Positions 22,286-33,942 are shown, counted from the first letter of the stretch. The stretch is DNA of 64,000 nucleotides from Paracentrotus lividus (GCA_940671915.1 CALNVZ010003433.1:24595003-24659002); one strand, 5' to 3'. The notes: generated by a model from the letters alone, not told the origin. Numbers and translations: made by a program.

Positions 22286-23762
22286 ATATGGTATATTTTG
22301 CTCTCAAAATAGCTCATGCGCTGCATAGTTTTGATCCTCGATGCCGCATTATACTATATAGCTTATTGTTCACAGGGCAATTAAAAGCTCCCGGAGATGG
22401 TACATTCATTTAATTGATTAAAAAAAAGTCCTTGTCACTTTGAACATAATCATAAGAGGTTCTTCCTCGACTAGTCAATATTACGCTTATCACATGCATA
22501 TCGCATAGAACATGTGAACGGCGTCTTCACAAGACTTGTGACAAGTTCACACATCTATGTCATTGTTTTGAGCATCAATTTTATATAAATTGCATATTCT
22601 GATTACAACTTCAGCACAATAATGTTATAAGCTTGCCCAAATGTGTATTTTCCTCCATCTGGTCTGGAGAATCTATTAACTAACAACATGATAAAAGTTT
22701 CATCAATTTCTTTCATCTCCACGAGTAGATTGCTCAACCGAACGGATATACCATTCCTCTGGAGGAAGTCTTCTTACGCGAGTTTTTTGTGAGCTAATTT
22801 ATTATTGCAGCCAGCTGTATAGATTTCTCGCTTCTCAGCCGTATTTCCAACGTCACTTTGTTGCGTCTGGCCTCCTTAGATTAATGGACGCGCCTTGTTT
22901 AATTACGATTTAATGCCGCACATTGGTATACGTTAACTTTACATTTTACATAGAGTAGAATATGCTTTTGTCCGTCGCAGAGACACCCTTTTTCTGTCGC
23001 GGAGATGTCTCGGAGATGTCTCGGAGATAAATTTCAAAACCATCTCAAAGTTGTCTCAAAAATCTGTCTTAAAATCCTTCTCCACGAAGTGAGATACCAC
23101 CATAATTAAGTCGGAATGTAGAGGGGGAGAATATCACATAATTTTAAGGTTGCACCATGGACGCTACTTCTGTGCATGGTTGCAATCTGGGTGTATACCC
23201 ATCCATGGACAGCATGGTGGACTAAAAAAAAAAGAAAGTTGTTTTGTTCTTCCTCAATTTGTGTGGACCACCATTTGCTTTACATATTAATAATCTTACA
23301 TAATACACTTTTAAGTTGTGACTTTTGGATTACTTAACTGTACTGTAAGCCCCCTGGGAGAGGGGGGGGGGCACTCAAAGACAAAAGTACTACCCATGCG
23401 CGTCCACTGACACCCTGAAAATGGACCTATTGCATAAAGTCAAATTTGCATCCCTATTCGACCCCAGACTTGAAAAACATACCGTAATCAGCGTGAAACT
23501 TAGTGCTCCCAAACCATGAAAACATCGATTTAAGCTGAAAACACCCCTATTTTGATGAAAATTAATTGCTATGGAAGTTGAAAACAACCTTCAAACGTCG
23601 ACGATGCCGGAAGGCTGAAACAAACCCTTTTCATGCTATTCGACGCTTTTTGGGGACACGCATGCGTATGCACATCATTGTGGTGAGTGACCCCCGGGAC
23701 CTGTTCCCATGTTTGCTTCACATGTTAGTCTTTGACTTTCACGGTTATGCGAGGTTTCAAAA
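22286..23762. other. Gene-free
   Basis: The right half of the GGTGGTATCTCA element to 23101, then unclassified DNA. 23700-23757 (cctgttcccatgtttgcttc...gactttcacggttatgcgag) is a direct repeat of 20275-20335, so an unclassified repeat lies on both sides of the element. Confidence 0.45.
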
Positions 23763-23840
23763 TGCCGGTGTCGGAGGCGAAAACGTCTGGCCAGGCGAAT
23801 CCGTCCGTCATGCGAACTTTACGACGTGTAAATATAAGCG
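23763..23840 (+). repeat. Left arm of an inverted repeat bracketing the LTR element
   Basis: gccggtgtcggaggcgaaaa cgtc followed by ggccag and atgcg is found inverted at about 29395-29488. The arms are about 75-90 bp with an almost identical 24 bp core, and lie outside the LTRs. Confidence 0.7.
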
Positions 23841-24012
23841 TAGCTAGCTCCGTGCTCGGAATTGGATTGGCGCGATACTTTCGGCTTTGAGAAAGCAGCC
23901 CAAGCATAAATTGATTATTCAAATATCGCATACAGTCTCAGGGAATATAAAAGATTAAAATCTGTCTCAATTAATCCTATAATGATCATGATGATAGGAT
24001 AGGGAGCAAGTA

Positions 24013-24709
24013 TGAAGAGTTTCGTAATAAGGACAGCGATGGACGATTCTTTAGTTTCCTCTTTCTTTTATTAGTCGTTAAACATCGGGGAAACAGCCTC
24101 GGTCAGTATTCCAAAACGACTAGAGATCTAGTTCAGCTTTACATTATCTCTCCGCCACGATGCATTACCCTTGCAAACTGTTACAGAACATCTCGACTCA
24201 CTAGAAGTCCAAGTACTTGTCTATACCAACGGATGCATCATCTCTCTACAAAAATACTCTAGAACACTGATAATGACTGACTCTATCTAGACTATATAGC
24301 CCAAAACCAAGTTTCATTAGGCCAACCCCAAGTAACCCTATCATCATTAAGCCTACCCCCAATTGCCTAAATACTTCTATATGGGGGTACAGGGAATGAA
24401 AGTACAGTTGTCATAGATCAAAACACTTAAACAATAACTCAAATAAATACAACAGTCTGATTCGTCTTAAATATAAGGCAACAAACTTTCTCCTAGCTGA
24501 AACTAGTTAATTTGCATATTCCTTGCACAGTGCATAATTCAGATACTCTATAGTCTGCAATTAAGCCAATCCTATTGTTACCTCAAGGTGAACTTCAAGA
24601 ATACAAAGATCCAATCAAAATACCAGACAGGTAATTAATCTAAACCTGAAGATCCAATTGAAATACCAGACAAGTGATTCACCTGAACCTAAATTTCTAC
24701 ATTACAACA
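24013..24709 (-). repeat. 3' LTR
   Basis: 697 bp; on the - strand it begins TGTTGTAATGTAG and ends ...CTCTTCA. Same length as the 5' LTR. Confidence 0.93.
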
Positions 24710-24723
24710 TGTTCCCCCCAATT
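24710..24723 (-). other. Polypurine tract of the LTR element
   Basis: - strand AATTGGGGGGAACA directly abuts the first TG of the 3' LTR, the position of the plus-strand primer. Confidence 0.8.
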
Positions 24724-25109
24724 AATGTCATAATATTTGACCAAAAATAAAAAATCCTTTGTAAATACATTATTTCCATTTTCCAAACATTTAACGTCAT
24801 ATTCACAAATAGATGACATTAATTTAAAAGATAAGACAAATATCATATTAGAAATAAACCTCTATACATTCGTGCCAAGACGCCTTCATACGTCACTATA
24901 ATTCAAAATAATTCTCTATTTTCGCAACCAAACTTCTAAACTCTCTAATAATTCCTCACTTTATATATAGAATCGAGATTTTCCTATTCGACAAACAATC
25001 CAATTCAGGCCAGTTGCTCACATTTCTCCAAAATCTAATGTCACAACTTCATCATCAATAGAACTATCCACCCGGACATTTATCAATTAAATACATTTTA
25101 GGCCTCCAC

Positions 25110-26294
25110 CTAGTCTCCCATGCAGCAACCCCACAGATCGTCATGAGGACGACACTTCCTGTTATCATGACTTAAGATAGGATAGTCAAGTCCCACACCA
25201 GTATACCAACCATCATCTTGCTGTTCCAAAGAATGATCTGATTCATCTTTAGGTGCACAGTTATTACATTCATGCACATTATCATTCTCAACTTTTAAGG
25301 GAAATACTTGATCATTGTCTAACTCAAAGACATTCAAATCTACTTGAAAATCAATTTCTAAGTCACATTCAACCTTGTCTCTGTTCCTATTATCTTCAGA
25401 TACATTACAGTAGGATTTCAAATCTTGACCAATATTCTCAGAACACTCCTTTGATTCCCTAACACTTGCATCAGATATCTCAAAAATATTAAGATCTAAT
25501 TCAAAATTGATTTCAAAATCAGGTTCTAACTCATCTTTGAGGGGGAAATCAATATTCTCATCTTCATTAGGTACATCAGAGCAAGATTCCAAACTTTGTC
25601 CGACACTCTCTGAGCACTTCTCTGGCTCCCTAACACTCGTGACAGACAATCCAATCTCCTCTGCAATGCAACTATTTTGAATGAGAACCAATGCTCTCCG
25701 CCTCAACGAATCAAAAGAACCACCAACATTTTGAATTTGTAACTGCCTAACTCTGTGACGAACATATATGTCACGTATTCCTTCAACAAATTGAGATGAT
25801 AATGCTTCATCTTTCAAGTGACTCAATGCATTAGCTGTTTTCTCATCATCTGCTGCTGCAATGATCTTGGCATACAATCTTATCAACTCTCTACTAAACT
25901 CATCTAAATCTTCTTGTTCTTTCTGTACACGATTATAGAATAACTGTCTCAATTGGTATAACTGTTCCCTCTGTCCAAAACAGTCACGAAGAGCCTTAAC
26001 TACTCTTGTATAACTACTCTTCTCCTCTCTTGTTAGACAATACTGTATTTCTTCTCTAGCTGGCCCAGTAAGCTGATTTATCAAGAAACTTGCCTTATCT
26101 TCAACAGTTAAATTAAAAGAAGATATCAAAAAGTTAAACTCTTCTAACCAATCTGAAAAAGGAGTTTCACTAGTACAATCATCAAAGTATCCGCAAAACT
26201 TGGACAATCTTCCTTGAGCGTTAATATAATCTTGAATTAGAATTTTCCTTGTCAAATATAATATATCAGAATCAATCCCTTCAAATCGTTCCAT
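25110..26294 (-). CDS. Retrotransposon gag-like protein, 394 aa
   Basis: A single uninterrupted frame. Residues ~45-150 look like a retrotransposon Gag capsid region: an F-x2-W-x4 start (FSDWLEEF), the helical stretch with LINQLTGPAREE, the aromatic/charged stretch with ALRDCFGQ, then QLFYNRVQKEQEDLDEFSRE, as in Ty3/gypsy and domesticated Arc/PNMA-like Gags. No CCHC zinc knuckle follows. Instead residues ~210-350 hold two related acidic modules, each beginning with a VRE-x-CSE-type start, then GQ-L-S, then a D/E-F/L alternating run (INFELDLNIFE; IDFQVDLNVFE). The C-terminus ends WGCCMGD. It would package or assemble element RNA if functional. No pol lies downstream. Confidence 0.85.
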   Translation of the reverse strand: MERFEGIDSDILYLTRKILIQDYINAQGRLSKFCGYFDDCTSETPFSDWLEEFNFLISSFNLTVEDKASFLINQLTGPAREEIQYCLTREEKSSYTRVVKALRDCFGQREQLYQLRQLFYNRVQKEQEDLDEFSRELIRLYAKIIAAADDEKTANALSHLKDEALSSQFVEGIRDIYVRHRVRQLQIQNVGGSFDSLRRRALVLIQNSCIAEEIGLSVTSVREPEKCSESVGQSLESCSDVPNEDENIDFPLKDELEPDFEINFELDLNIFEISDASVRESKECSENIGQDLKSYCNVSEDNRNRDKVECDLEIDFQVDLNVFELDNDQVFPLKVENDNVHECNNCAPKDESDHSLEQQDDGWYTGVGLDYPILSHDNRKCRPHDDLWGCCMGD

Positions 26295-26814
26295 TATCTG
26301 TTAACCGTCTCAACAAAAGTACAAATATTCATGATCAGCATTAGCCATCTGACATAAATATTGCAGCTCATTTGACAATCACTGCCACAATATTCACAAC
26401 TTCTATAATTTTTACAACTTACAATCTTATAAACTACGGTCATTAGAGTTCAGTCTTTTTAAATGGATCATGTGAGAATGTTCAACGAATAATCAGTCAA
26501 TAATCTGTCTCACCAATACAATTCAGCGACGTCACTGTGGGCCTAGATCAAACGAACATGAAGTCAGCCACGTAGACGTATGTCCCGCGTAGATCTCGTA
26601 TGATTGCCCATTATTATGTCAAAGTCCGACCTCAGGGCAGCTTCACCTTTGCCTGGTGACATCGTGCTAGCTACACTTACATATCCATCCTCACTTTGCG
26701 GGGGGGGGGGGGGGGGGGGGCCGTAATACTGTCATTTCCAGAATTGATGGTCACCAAGAACTTGCATCCGACCCACTGACGAGGCTGTTTACCGAACGAC
26801 ATCACAGGGAAGTG
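26295..26814. other. Untranslated leader of the LTR element
   Basis: No ORF. Contains a run of about 20 G at 26700-26720 (C run in the element's sense direction). Confidence 0.6.
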
Positions 26815-27049
26815 CCCTGATAGCAGACTGACGTCTTAAAGACGTCTTAAACTGGTCAAAACTGTCACTCGTCATACCGTCGTAAACACGACATCTTTAC
26901 GATGTCTTAACGACGTCTTCCAAACGATTAATAGAATTTGATATTTAAATATCTTTACATGTTTCTATGCGATGTGATTATGTCTTCTTGGTAATGACTT
27001 TCAAAGACGTTAATTTTCTATTTTTGAGCAAAAAATTATGACAGTAATA

Positions 27050-27500
27050 TGACGTCTTTATGATGTCTTTACGACGTCTATAAGACCACTTTTTCTTGTC
27101 ATTTTTTGACACAAAATACGAACATCTTTAAGACGTCTTTAAAACGTCTATAAGACAACTTTTTGATGTCTTACGACGTCTATAAGACCACTTTTCTTGT
27201 CATTTTTTGACCAAATACGACATCTTTAAGACGTCTTTAAAACGTCTATAAGACAACTTTTTTGTCTATTTTTCTACCAAAATATGATATCTTTAAGACG
27301 TCTTTACGACGTTTATAAGATCACTTTCCTTGTCATTTTTTGACCAAAATACGACATCTTTAAGACGTCTTTAAAACGTCTATAAGACAACTTTTTGATG
27401 TCTTTACGACGTCTATAGGACCACTTTTCTGTGTCATTTTTTTGACCAAAATACGACATCTTTAAGACGTCTTTAAAACGTCTATAAGACAACTTTTTGC
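27050..27500 (+). repeat. GACGTC-rich tandem array, copy 2
   Basis: Same blocks as 21060-21660 with fewer units. Open frames across it are products of the periodicity. Confidence 0.85.
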
Positions 27501-27889
27501 TTTCATTTGGACTAAAATACAATGTTCTGTTGGTCATGAATATTCATAAGCAGTATTCTGAGATTTGAAAAAAGGGGAAAATTAATAGAAATATACAATT
27601 TTAAGCCATGTAACCGGCATTCGGCTTATTGACATAATCAAAATTGTTTAAAATTATTATCATTTTATGTATAACACAATTTCAAGTGCTTCATAATGAC
27701 ATTCTTCACATTTCATTAACAAAATTGTAATTTAAATAATAAGTAACTGTCTTTCTTCAAACATTTGTCTGTAGCACTTTATATAGCAGGACCGGACAAA
27801 CTGCCAGTATAATAGGGCCTTTGTGTAGGATAGCATAGGTTATAATATTAGGATAGGTTAGGATAGGATAGGATAGGACTCAGTATTAA

Positions 27890-28201
27890 AGGCGGGGAAT
27901 CTTCAGCTGTCATGGGGAGTGGATCAAAATTTGCTGATCCCAGACTTGGTGAAAAGCACTGGAAATAACCACCTTGAAGCTAAATTTCTGGACCACAGCA
28001 AAACAATCTGTCCCACCCCGAAGAGCTTCGGGCATGATCGGCCAGGGAAACTGAGATTTAATGACTGTACCAGACGGAGGGATAGGTGGAATAAACAAGG
28101 CATTACTAAGGTCTGGCAGTGGTCAGGTGATGAATGACACCTGTTACTGGGTAAACATCCATGGTGTCAAATTACCCATGGAATCTGAAGATTCCCTGTC
28201 T
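27890..28201. mobile_element. TTAA-flanked MITE, 312 bp (third nesting level)
   Basis: TTAA lies at 27886-27889 and 28202-28205. The ends AGGCGGGGAATCTTCAG and CTGAAGATTCCCTGTCT are inverted. The other CCCTGATAGC copy shows the unoccupied site (cagtattaatgtcaa) with a single TTAA at 22032-22035, which proves a clean insertion. TTAA duplication is piggyBac-like. The interior has no usable ORF. Confidence 0.92.
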
Positions 28202-28214
28202 TTAATGTCAACAT

Positions 28215-28481
28215 CCCTGATAGCACAGTGACGTCTTAAAGACGTCAGAAAAAAAAATTATGACGTTAATTTGCACCCGCGTTTGACGTCTTAAAGACGT
28301 CGTATTTTTACGTCATAAAGATGTCTTTTTTTAGACGTAATAATGACGTAAAAATACGATGTCTTTAAGACGTCAAACGTGGGTGCAAATTTACGTCATA
28401 AAGATGTCTTTTCCTGACGTCTTTAAGACGTCTGACGTGATGTCTTTAAGACGTCTTCAAGACGTCACTCTGCTATCAGGG
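28215..28481. repeat. Foldback right end of CCCTGATAGC element
   Basis: ccctgatagcacagtgacgt at 28215 pairs with the terminal ...tgacgtc-rich end at 28481. The two halves mirror each other (gcacccgcgtttgacgtctt / gacgtcaaacgtgggtgc). The homologous segment is 22045-22285. In both copies it is preceded by the same acaacat, so it is a resident part of the family and not a separate insertion. Confidence 0.8.
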
Positions 28482-28524
28482 TGAAGCTATCGATGATCCC
28501 AGAGTCCAGTTGTCCCTCGCTGTC

Positions 28525-28543
28525 AATCCCACTCCTGACACCA
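28525..28543 (-). other. Primer binding site, tRNA-Leu-like
   Basis: One base after the 5' LTR, the - strand reads TGGTGTCAGGAGTGGGATT. Its complement is AATCCCACTCCTGACACCA, the form of the 3' end of a eukaryotic tRNA-Leu(CAA) with CCA added. Assignment of the tRNA rests on memory of tRNA-Leu ends. Confidence 0.75.
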
Positions 28544-28544
28544 T

Positions 28545-29241
28545 TGAAGAGATTCGTAATAAGGACAGCGATGGACGATTCTTTAGTTTCCTCTTTCTTT
28601 TATTAGTCGTTAAACATCGGGGAAACAGCCTCGGTCAGTATTCCAAAACGACTAGAGATCTAGTTCAGCTTTACATTATCTCTCCGCCACGATGCATTAC
28701 CCTTGCAAACTGTTACAGAACATCTCGAATCACCAGAAGTCCAAGTACTTGTCTATACCAACGGATGCATCATCTCTCTACAAAAATACTCTAGAACACT
28801 GATAATGACTGACTCTATCTAGACTATATAGCCCAAAACCAAGTTTCATTAGGCCAACCCCAAGTAACCCTATCATCATTAAGCCTACCCCCAATTGCCT
28901 AAATACTTCTATATGGGGGTACAGGGAATGAAAGTACAATTGTCATAGATCAAAACACTTAAACAATAATTCAAATAAATACAACAGTCTGATTCGTCTT
29001 AAATATAAGGCAACAAACTTTCTCCTAGCTGAAACTAGTTAATTTGCATATTCCTTGCACAGTGCATAATTCAGATACTCTACAGTCTGCAATTAAGCCA
29101 ATCCTATTGTTACCTCAAGGTGAACTTCAAGAATACAAAGATCCAATCAAAATACCAGACAGGTAATTAATCTAAACCTGAAGATCCAATTGAAATACCA
29201 GATAAGTGATTCACCTGAACCTAAATTTCTACATTACAACA
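28545..29241 (-). repeat. 5' LTR
   Basis: 697 bp partner of the 24013 LTR; - strand begins TGTTGTAATGTAG at 29241 and ends ...CTCTTCA at 28545. Confidence 0.93.
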
Positions 29242-32200
29242 AGTATATTAAGGGCGCTGCTCAGCAGCGACTACCTCTGGCATTTTTATTGTAGGCCGGT
29301 GGAAGGCAAATTTCCATGATTTGGACAGAATAAACTATCTTGTATCTTGTGAGAAAAGAGGTGGGATTGAAGTGCGCTTGGTTTTGAACAGTCCACGCAG
29401 TTGCTTCCCACGTTAAGTTTTGCACGTTAAATGCGCATGGCTGGCAGATTCTACTGGCCTGACGTTTTCGCCTCCGACACCGGCTAATCTAGAAGAAGCC
29501 TTTGTACCTTTGATATCTATTGTGCCATGTTAATTGTTCACGTATGTTCGTTAACTACACGCCACTTCGAGGGCGCGGGGATATGACATTCTATAGGCAT
29601 AGCCACAAGAGATCGATAATTTTTGGCGTATCTTTTCACTCTCGAGAATCTACCGATACCGGTATATTGAAATGCTAATTATAGAATCACAGGACTGGTT
29701 CAATGACCAGAGCCGTGACGCAGTACTTCGATAATTAGCTCTAGCTCCCCTGCGTCAATGAGCATAAACACCCTTCAAAATATGTTTTCCATATTGAGCG
29801 CACTCGGGAATATGAAAAACAAATGAATATTTATGAGAAAATATGAATCAAGCTACTTCACTAAATCTTACCTATTTTTCATAATTATGATCAGAAGTTA
29901 CTTAAATTTCCGACGAGAAATATAGTTTGTAAGAAAGAAAAAAAATGAATATTCACGAATAATTTGCTTTCTACGTATTTCTCATTTTGGGGTTTCCTCG
30001 AATCATCTATATAGCTTTATGCAACGATACTTTGGTATGTATTTCATTCATTTTCATCACATCCGGCATATCAATATGCAACACGTTGACGTCAGAAGCT
30101 CCAGAAAACAGATATTTTCAACAAAGTTTATAATATACACCTTTCTTAGGCCAAAACCATGGACGTATAGCTTTCAAAAAGTTATTTAATACCAGAGGTT
30201 GGGATCATCCCGGGATCATCAGCTCAACGATCTTGATGTTCCTGTATTCAACCTTTTGTGTTAAAATCAGAGCTTGGGTCGGCCTCCAACCACATTTTAT
30301 TATGTTTAAATCTAAAAGACGCTGCTATTTAAAGTTTGCTCACACTAAAACCTCATTCGTCGTGTAAAACCATGAAAACGGACCCATCATGTTAGGCTTT
30401 TACGGTTCTGTAAAAGATTTGTATTGTTATCTGCTTTAATCATTGTTTATTGTTAAGGGCTAATCCCTACAAATTATTGTTAGCACCAGTTGAATGACCC
30501 TCGGACATTCAACTCATATAACTGCCGACGAGAATCAAATCCACACCCATGGTCTCAGACAAAAGCACATCAACACCCACCGCATCACAAAGTTAACACC
30601 ATGAAAAATGTCAAATTAACACCGGAATGTGTTGTTAAAATAACACCCCAATAATTTTAGTAATGTATTTTAACACCAAAACTGGTGTTAATATAACACC
30701 AGTGGGTTTGGATAGATTTATATAGATAGATTCCGGGCCGGTGTTAGATTTAACACCCGTGGTGTTAAATCTAACACCACAGGTTTTGCAACAGAGTTGT
30801 CTAAATCCATACCCAGGAGTTAAACGGGAAAGTGCTAAAAGTCCATCTTATCTCATAATATTGGAACATATTTATTCAGCCTATAAACAAGATCATATAC
30901 TGACAAAGCACATTTCACCTGATAACAAATTTCAAAATAAATTACAATGTAACATGCAAGGTTTAAAGATACATCATAATTTGCAGATCACAATATGAAT
31001 TATAAAAGAGAAATATACAATTGGTAATCATGTAAAATAAATATACAGAAGACAAAATATTTACAAAAAGATATATATGAATAATTACACAAGTTAATGA
31101 GGGGAAAATTGTCAGTTGAATTTCTGTTATAAAAGATTGATATATATATAAAAAAATATATAAAAACAAACATAAATTTCATGATCAATAAAAAATTCAA
31201 GTTTCGTTGAGCATGATTATGTTAGCATTGAGTTCGATATGTTTGAAGCACTAAAAAAAAAATGAAGAAAACAAAAAAAATGAACGCACCATTTTGTTAT
31301 CAAATTAATCGTAGATAAGGTTTTTAAAATGTATTCCTTTCTACATGTGTATAAAAGTGTCAAGAGATATAGCATTGTACATTTGATGGTAAATTACTCC
31401 ATACCCCCTCCCCCCGCATATTTTTTTTGGCTTTGGTAGAACTCTATTAAGCAAATCTTAATAAAATATATCATATGACTATATCAAAGACCATTCGACC
31501 TCATTAGAATTTATTACCACTTACAGGTGCATGCATACACATGAATACAATTAATTATAGGTCTACATAATACAAGCAAGGAAATAATCTCTTTCAATTT
31601 CTAACCTTTGCCATTTCACGGACTGAATTATGTTATATAACAAAACAATCATAATTAAGATTAGAAAAGAGAGCTGCACGCATTGTTAAAATCTTGACTT
31701 TAAGAGACGTCTCCGCGAAGTGAGATACCACCCATAGTGTATTTTACCGTGTTTCTACAGCGTTATATAGTCCTTTCAATTATTCAAGTATAATTATTCA
31801 CGCCACATTTCCGTCTTTTCTCATCGATTTGTTGCTACTTTTCGTTAGAGGGGAGCTACTGTATCGACATGACCTTACAAGAACTTTCTTGTATTGTATA
31901 TAGCTTTATCTTTTTTTTTTTTTTTTAATTCAATTGTCATTATTTCTTAGTGACACCTGTTCATTCCTTGAATGTCTCAATTTCTATAACTAGCCTTTGG
32001 CAAGAACATGCCATTTCCTATTGTGTTGGATGTGCAGTCATCCAACACATGAGTTTTTGCACACAGGTTAATGCACATTTATATTATACCAGCAAGTGAC
32101 ACACCTTGTTTGTCTTCATGCAATCTTTCAATCTGAGCTGTTTCATATTGAGCATATGTCTTTTAGTGAGAGTTTTCAGCAGCGATTCTTCAAAGTACAT

Positions 32201-33316
32201 CCTTGTTCTCTCACATCTATAAACTGTAGCAAGGCCTTGATACTTTTATTTGAGATTTCAAGTCTTCCTCTCTTCAATTCACCTTTTGCACTATTATTTT
32301 GTATGTATAGTCAGCGGTGGTATAGTCTAAATTATTTCTACGGGAAATTTACATGAAAAGTAAATAACCTTTAAGGTATTATAAGTGGCCTAACAATACT
32401 GATGATATTCCGAAGGGGATTCCAGATCAGGTAGGAAAATATATTTCCTTAATTAGTGACTTAACATTTCACTAAATTAGTATCCGCGACCGCGAAGCGC
32501 GCGGCGAGCCGAAAATGTTAACTTCAAAATAAAATCCATTTTGAAGATACATTCTACATGTTTTGTTGAATAAAAGCGCTAGAAAATAGATCCACAATAC
32601 TTGCTCTGAACATTTTGTGGGCCGCAGACCTTAAGTCCCCCCAACATAGTTCGCACGCAACTACGCAAATACTTCTGATTCTCGGCAACACTCTTTCCCA
32701 ATTAGGTTTGTCTCCAGCAGAGGGTCTTGTGTCCAATCTTACTGTTTGTTCATATGCGAGGTCGCATGGCGACCGAGCAGGAAAATTTGGAGTTTTAAAA
32801 GACATACAGAGTAGAATTACGAATTAAAATTGGTACTTTATGACTTTCACCAATAACACAACTATCCACTCATGGGTTTACTAAGTCAATAGTATTGACC
32901 TAGTAGTGAACATGGTGAAAGTGCATGGGACTAAGCCCGGCAGGTTTTACATCTTGGTCCATTGAATTTTCCCCAGCATTTTTCTACTTTTTTTGCAAAA
33001 GATATTGACTCTTAAAATAAAGCCTTCACATATTTGCATGTATTTATACTTGTCAGAGAATTGCTGGTTTTCAATAAATTTGATTTCACTATCATGAAAA
33101 TAAAAAATAAAATAAAATAAAAACCACTCCTGATTTTTGCGCCAATTTTTGCAAACTGTATGGGAACGCATTCAGTCTCCACACAAAATTTTTGCCACAG
33201 TCCCGATTCCCGACGTAGCTTTGCTGCTGACGTGCAATTATCTAAAGTAGTTTTTTTCTCATTTTCTTCTTGAAAAGTGTAGGGGATGTTTGTACATGAT
33301 ATCCCCCTCCTCGAAA

Positions 33317-33351
<35 letters not shown>

Positions 33352-33480
33352 GGGGATGTAAATACATGTATCCCCCCTCCCCCATCCCCTAGATTTACGC
33401 CAATGGATGCAATGGCATATTGCCATTAATATGATTTGGGCAAAGTTATGTGGAAAACAGATTATCAAACAATAGAACAC
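29242..33480. other. Gene-free stretch
   Basis: No convincing coding sequence. Contains the right arm of the outer inverted repeat (about 29395-29488), the TAACACC repeat block (30585-30785), a fragment of the GGTGGTATCTCA family (about 31700-31733), a GCGAGCCGAAAAT-type repeat fragment at 32485-32515 and a (GT)n at about 33318-33346. Confidence 0.45.
30585..30785. repeat. Inverted TAACACC/GGTGTTA repeat cluster
   Basis: The heptamer TAACACC and its complement GGTGTTA occur about a dozen times in 200 bp, including gtgttagatttaacacccgt and ggtgttaaatctaacacca, which can fold on themselves. Confidence 0.7.
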
Positions 33481-33665
33481 TCATGACAAGTAGTGCCTCT
33501 TTGATATCACAGCTTCGTGATTGTGTTGTAAATTCGGTATAGCGATCATTTTTTTATTTTTGTTTTTTTTATTAGTCCGATTTTCTTCAAACTTTTTTTG
33601 ATTCCTCCCACCCCTAATTTTTCTGCCTTTTGATAAAAATTCCTTATTTTGGGTGTCTTACCATT
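33480..33665. repeat. Partial copy of the 47732-48506 MITE family
   Basis: Shares in order: cacagcttcgtgattgtgtt, gtatagcgatcattttttta, attagtccgattttcttcaa, and tttttctgcctttt with 48320-48480. Confidence 0.55.
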
Positions 33666-33908
33666 TAATTTGTTGAAGCACCCTTCATGTATGAAGAGAT
33701 ATCGTCAGAATAGATAGATAATTTTCATCGTTTTTTATTAAGCTATCAGTGTACAGGCCTACTAATGAAAGGCACAACTGAATCAGTTGAAATATTTGAG
33801 TTTGTAAGTTTCAAATCTATGCAGTCAGATTCATTCATTCATTCATTCATTTCATGGTTTATTTGGAAAATAAGACAATGTCACACAATGCGGCAGCTAA
33901 CAAGCTGA

Positions 33909-33942
<34 letters not shown>

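Larger units (their letters stand above)
20420..23101. mobile_element. Long-TIR DNA element, GGTGGTATCTCA ends
   Basis: The left end ggtggtatctcattccgcga at 20420 and the right end (read inverted from 23101) ggtggtatctcacttcgtgg share about 140 bp of imperfect inverted repeat. Shared blocks include gagacggttttgaaatt and gtgtctctgtgacgg. Without the nested element at 20848-22285 it would be about 1.2 kb and non-coding. No clear target-site duplication. A solo end fragment of the same family occurs at about 31700-31733. Confidence 0.75.
26815..28481. mobile_element. CCCTGATAGC element, copy 2 (inside the LTR element)
   Basis: Starts CCCTGATAGCAGACTGACGT and ends ...GTCACTCTGCTATCAGGG; the dinucleotide TG flanks both ends. 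Colinear with the copy at 20848-22285, except for a 312 bp insertion at 27890-28201. The right-end foldback begins at 28215. Confidence 0.88.
24013..29241 (-). mobile_element. LTR retrotransposon with gag-like ORF only (TR-GAG type)
   Basis: Two 697 bp direct repeats (24013-24709 and 28545-29241) differ at about seven positions by eye, roughly 1 percent, so insertion was fairly recent. Both have TG...CA ends, and AGTA flanks the element at 24009-24012 and 29242-29245 (AAGTA if the LTR edge is moved one base). Orientation is - : 5' LTR at the high coordinates, PBS at 28525-28543, gag at 26294-25110, PPT at 24710-24723, 3' LTR at the low coordinates. No protease, RT, RNase H or integrase is present between gag and the 3' LTR (only ~400 bp), so it would need enzymes in trans. 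A 1.67 kb DNA element sits between PBS and gag. Confidence 0.92.

Noticed and set aside
27313-27537. Repetitive LSYRRFKDVLKMSYFGQK-type frame
   Set aside because: Translation of the GACGTC tandem array in a non-coding transposon.
20848-28481. GACGTC arrays as a CRISPR array
   Set aside because: Units are 115-130 bp, palindromic throughout, with no distinct spacers; they lie inside a TIR element in a eukaryotic genome.
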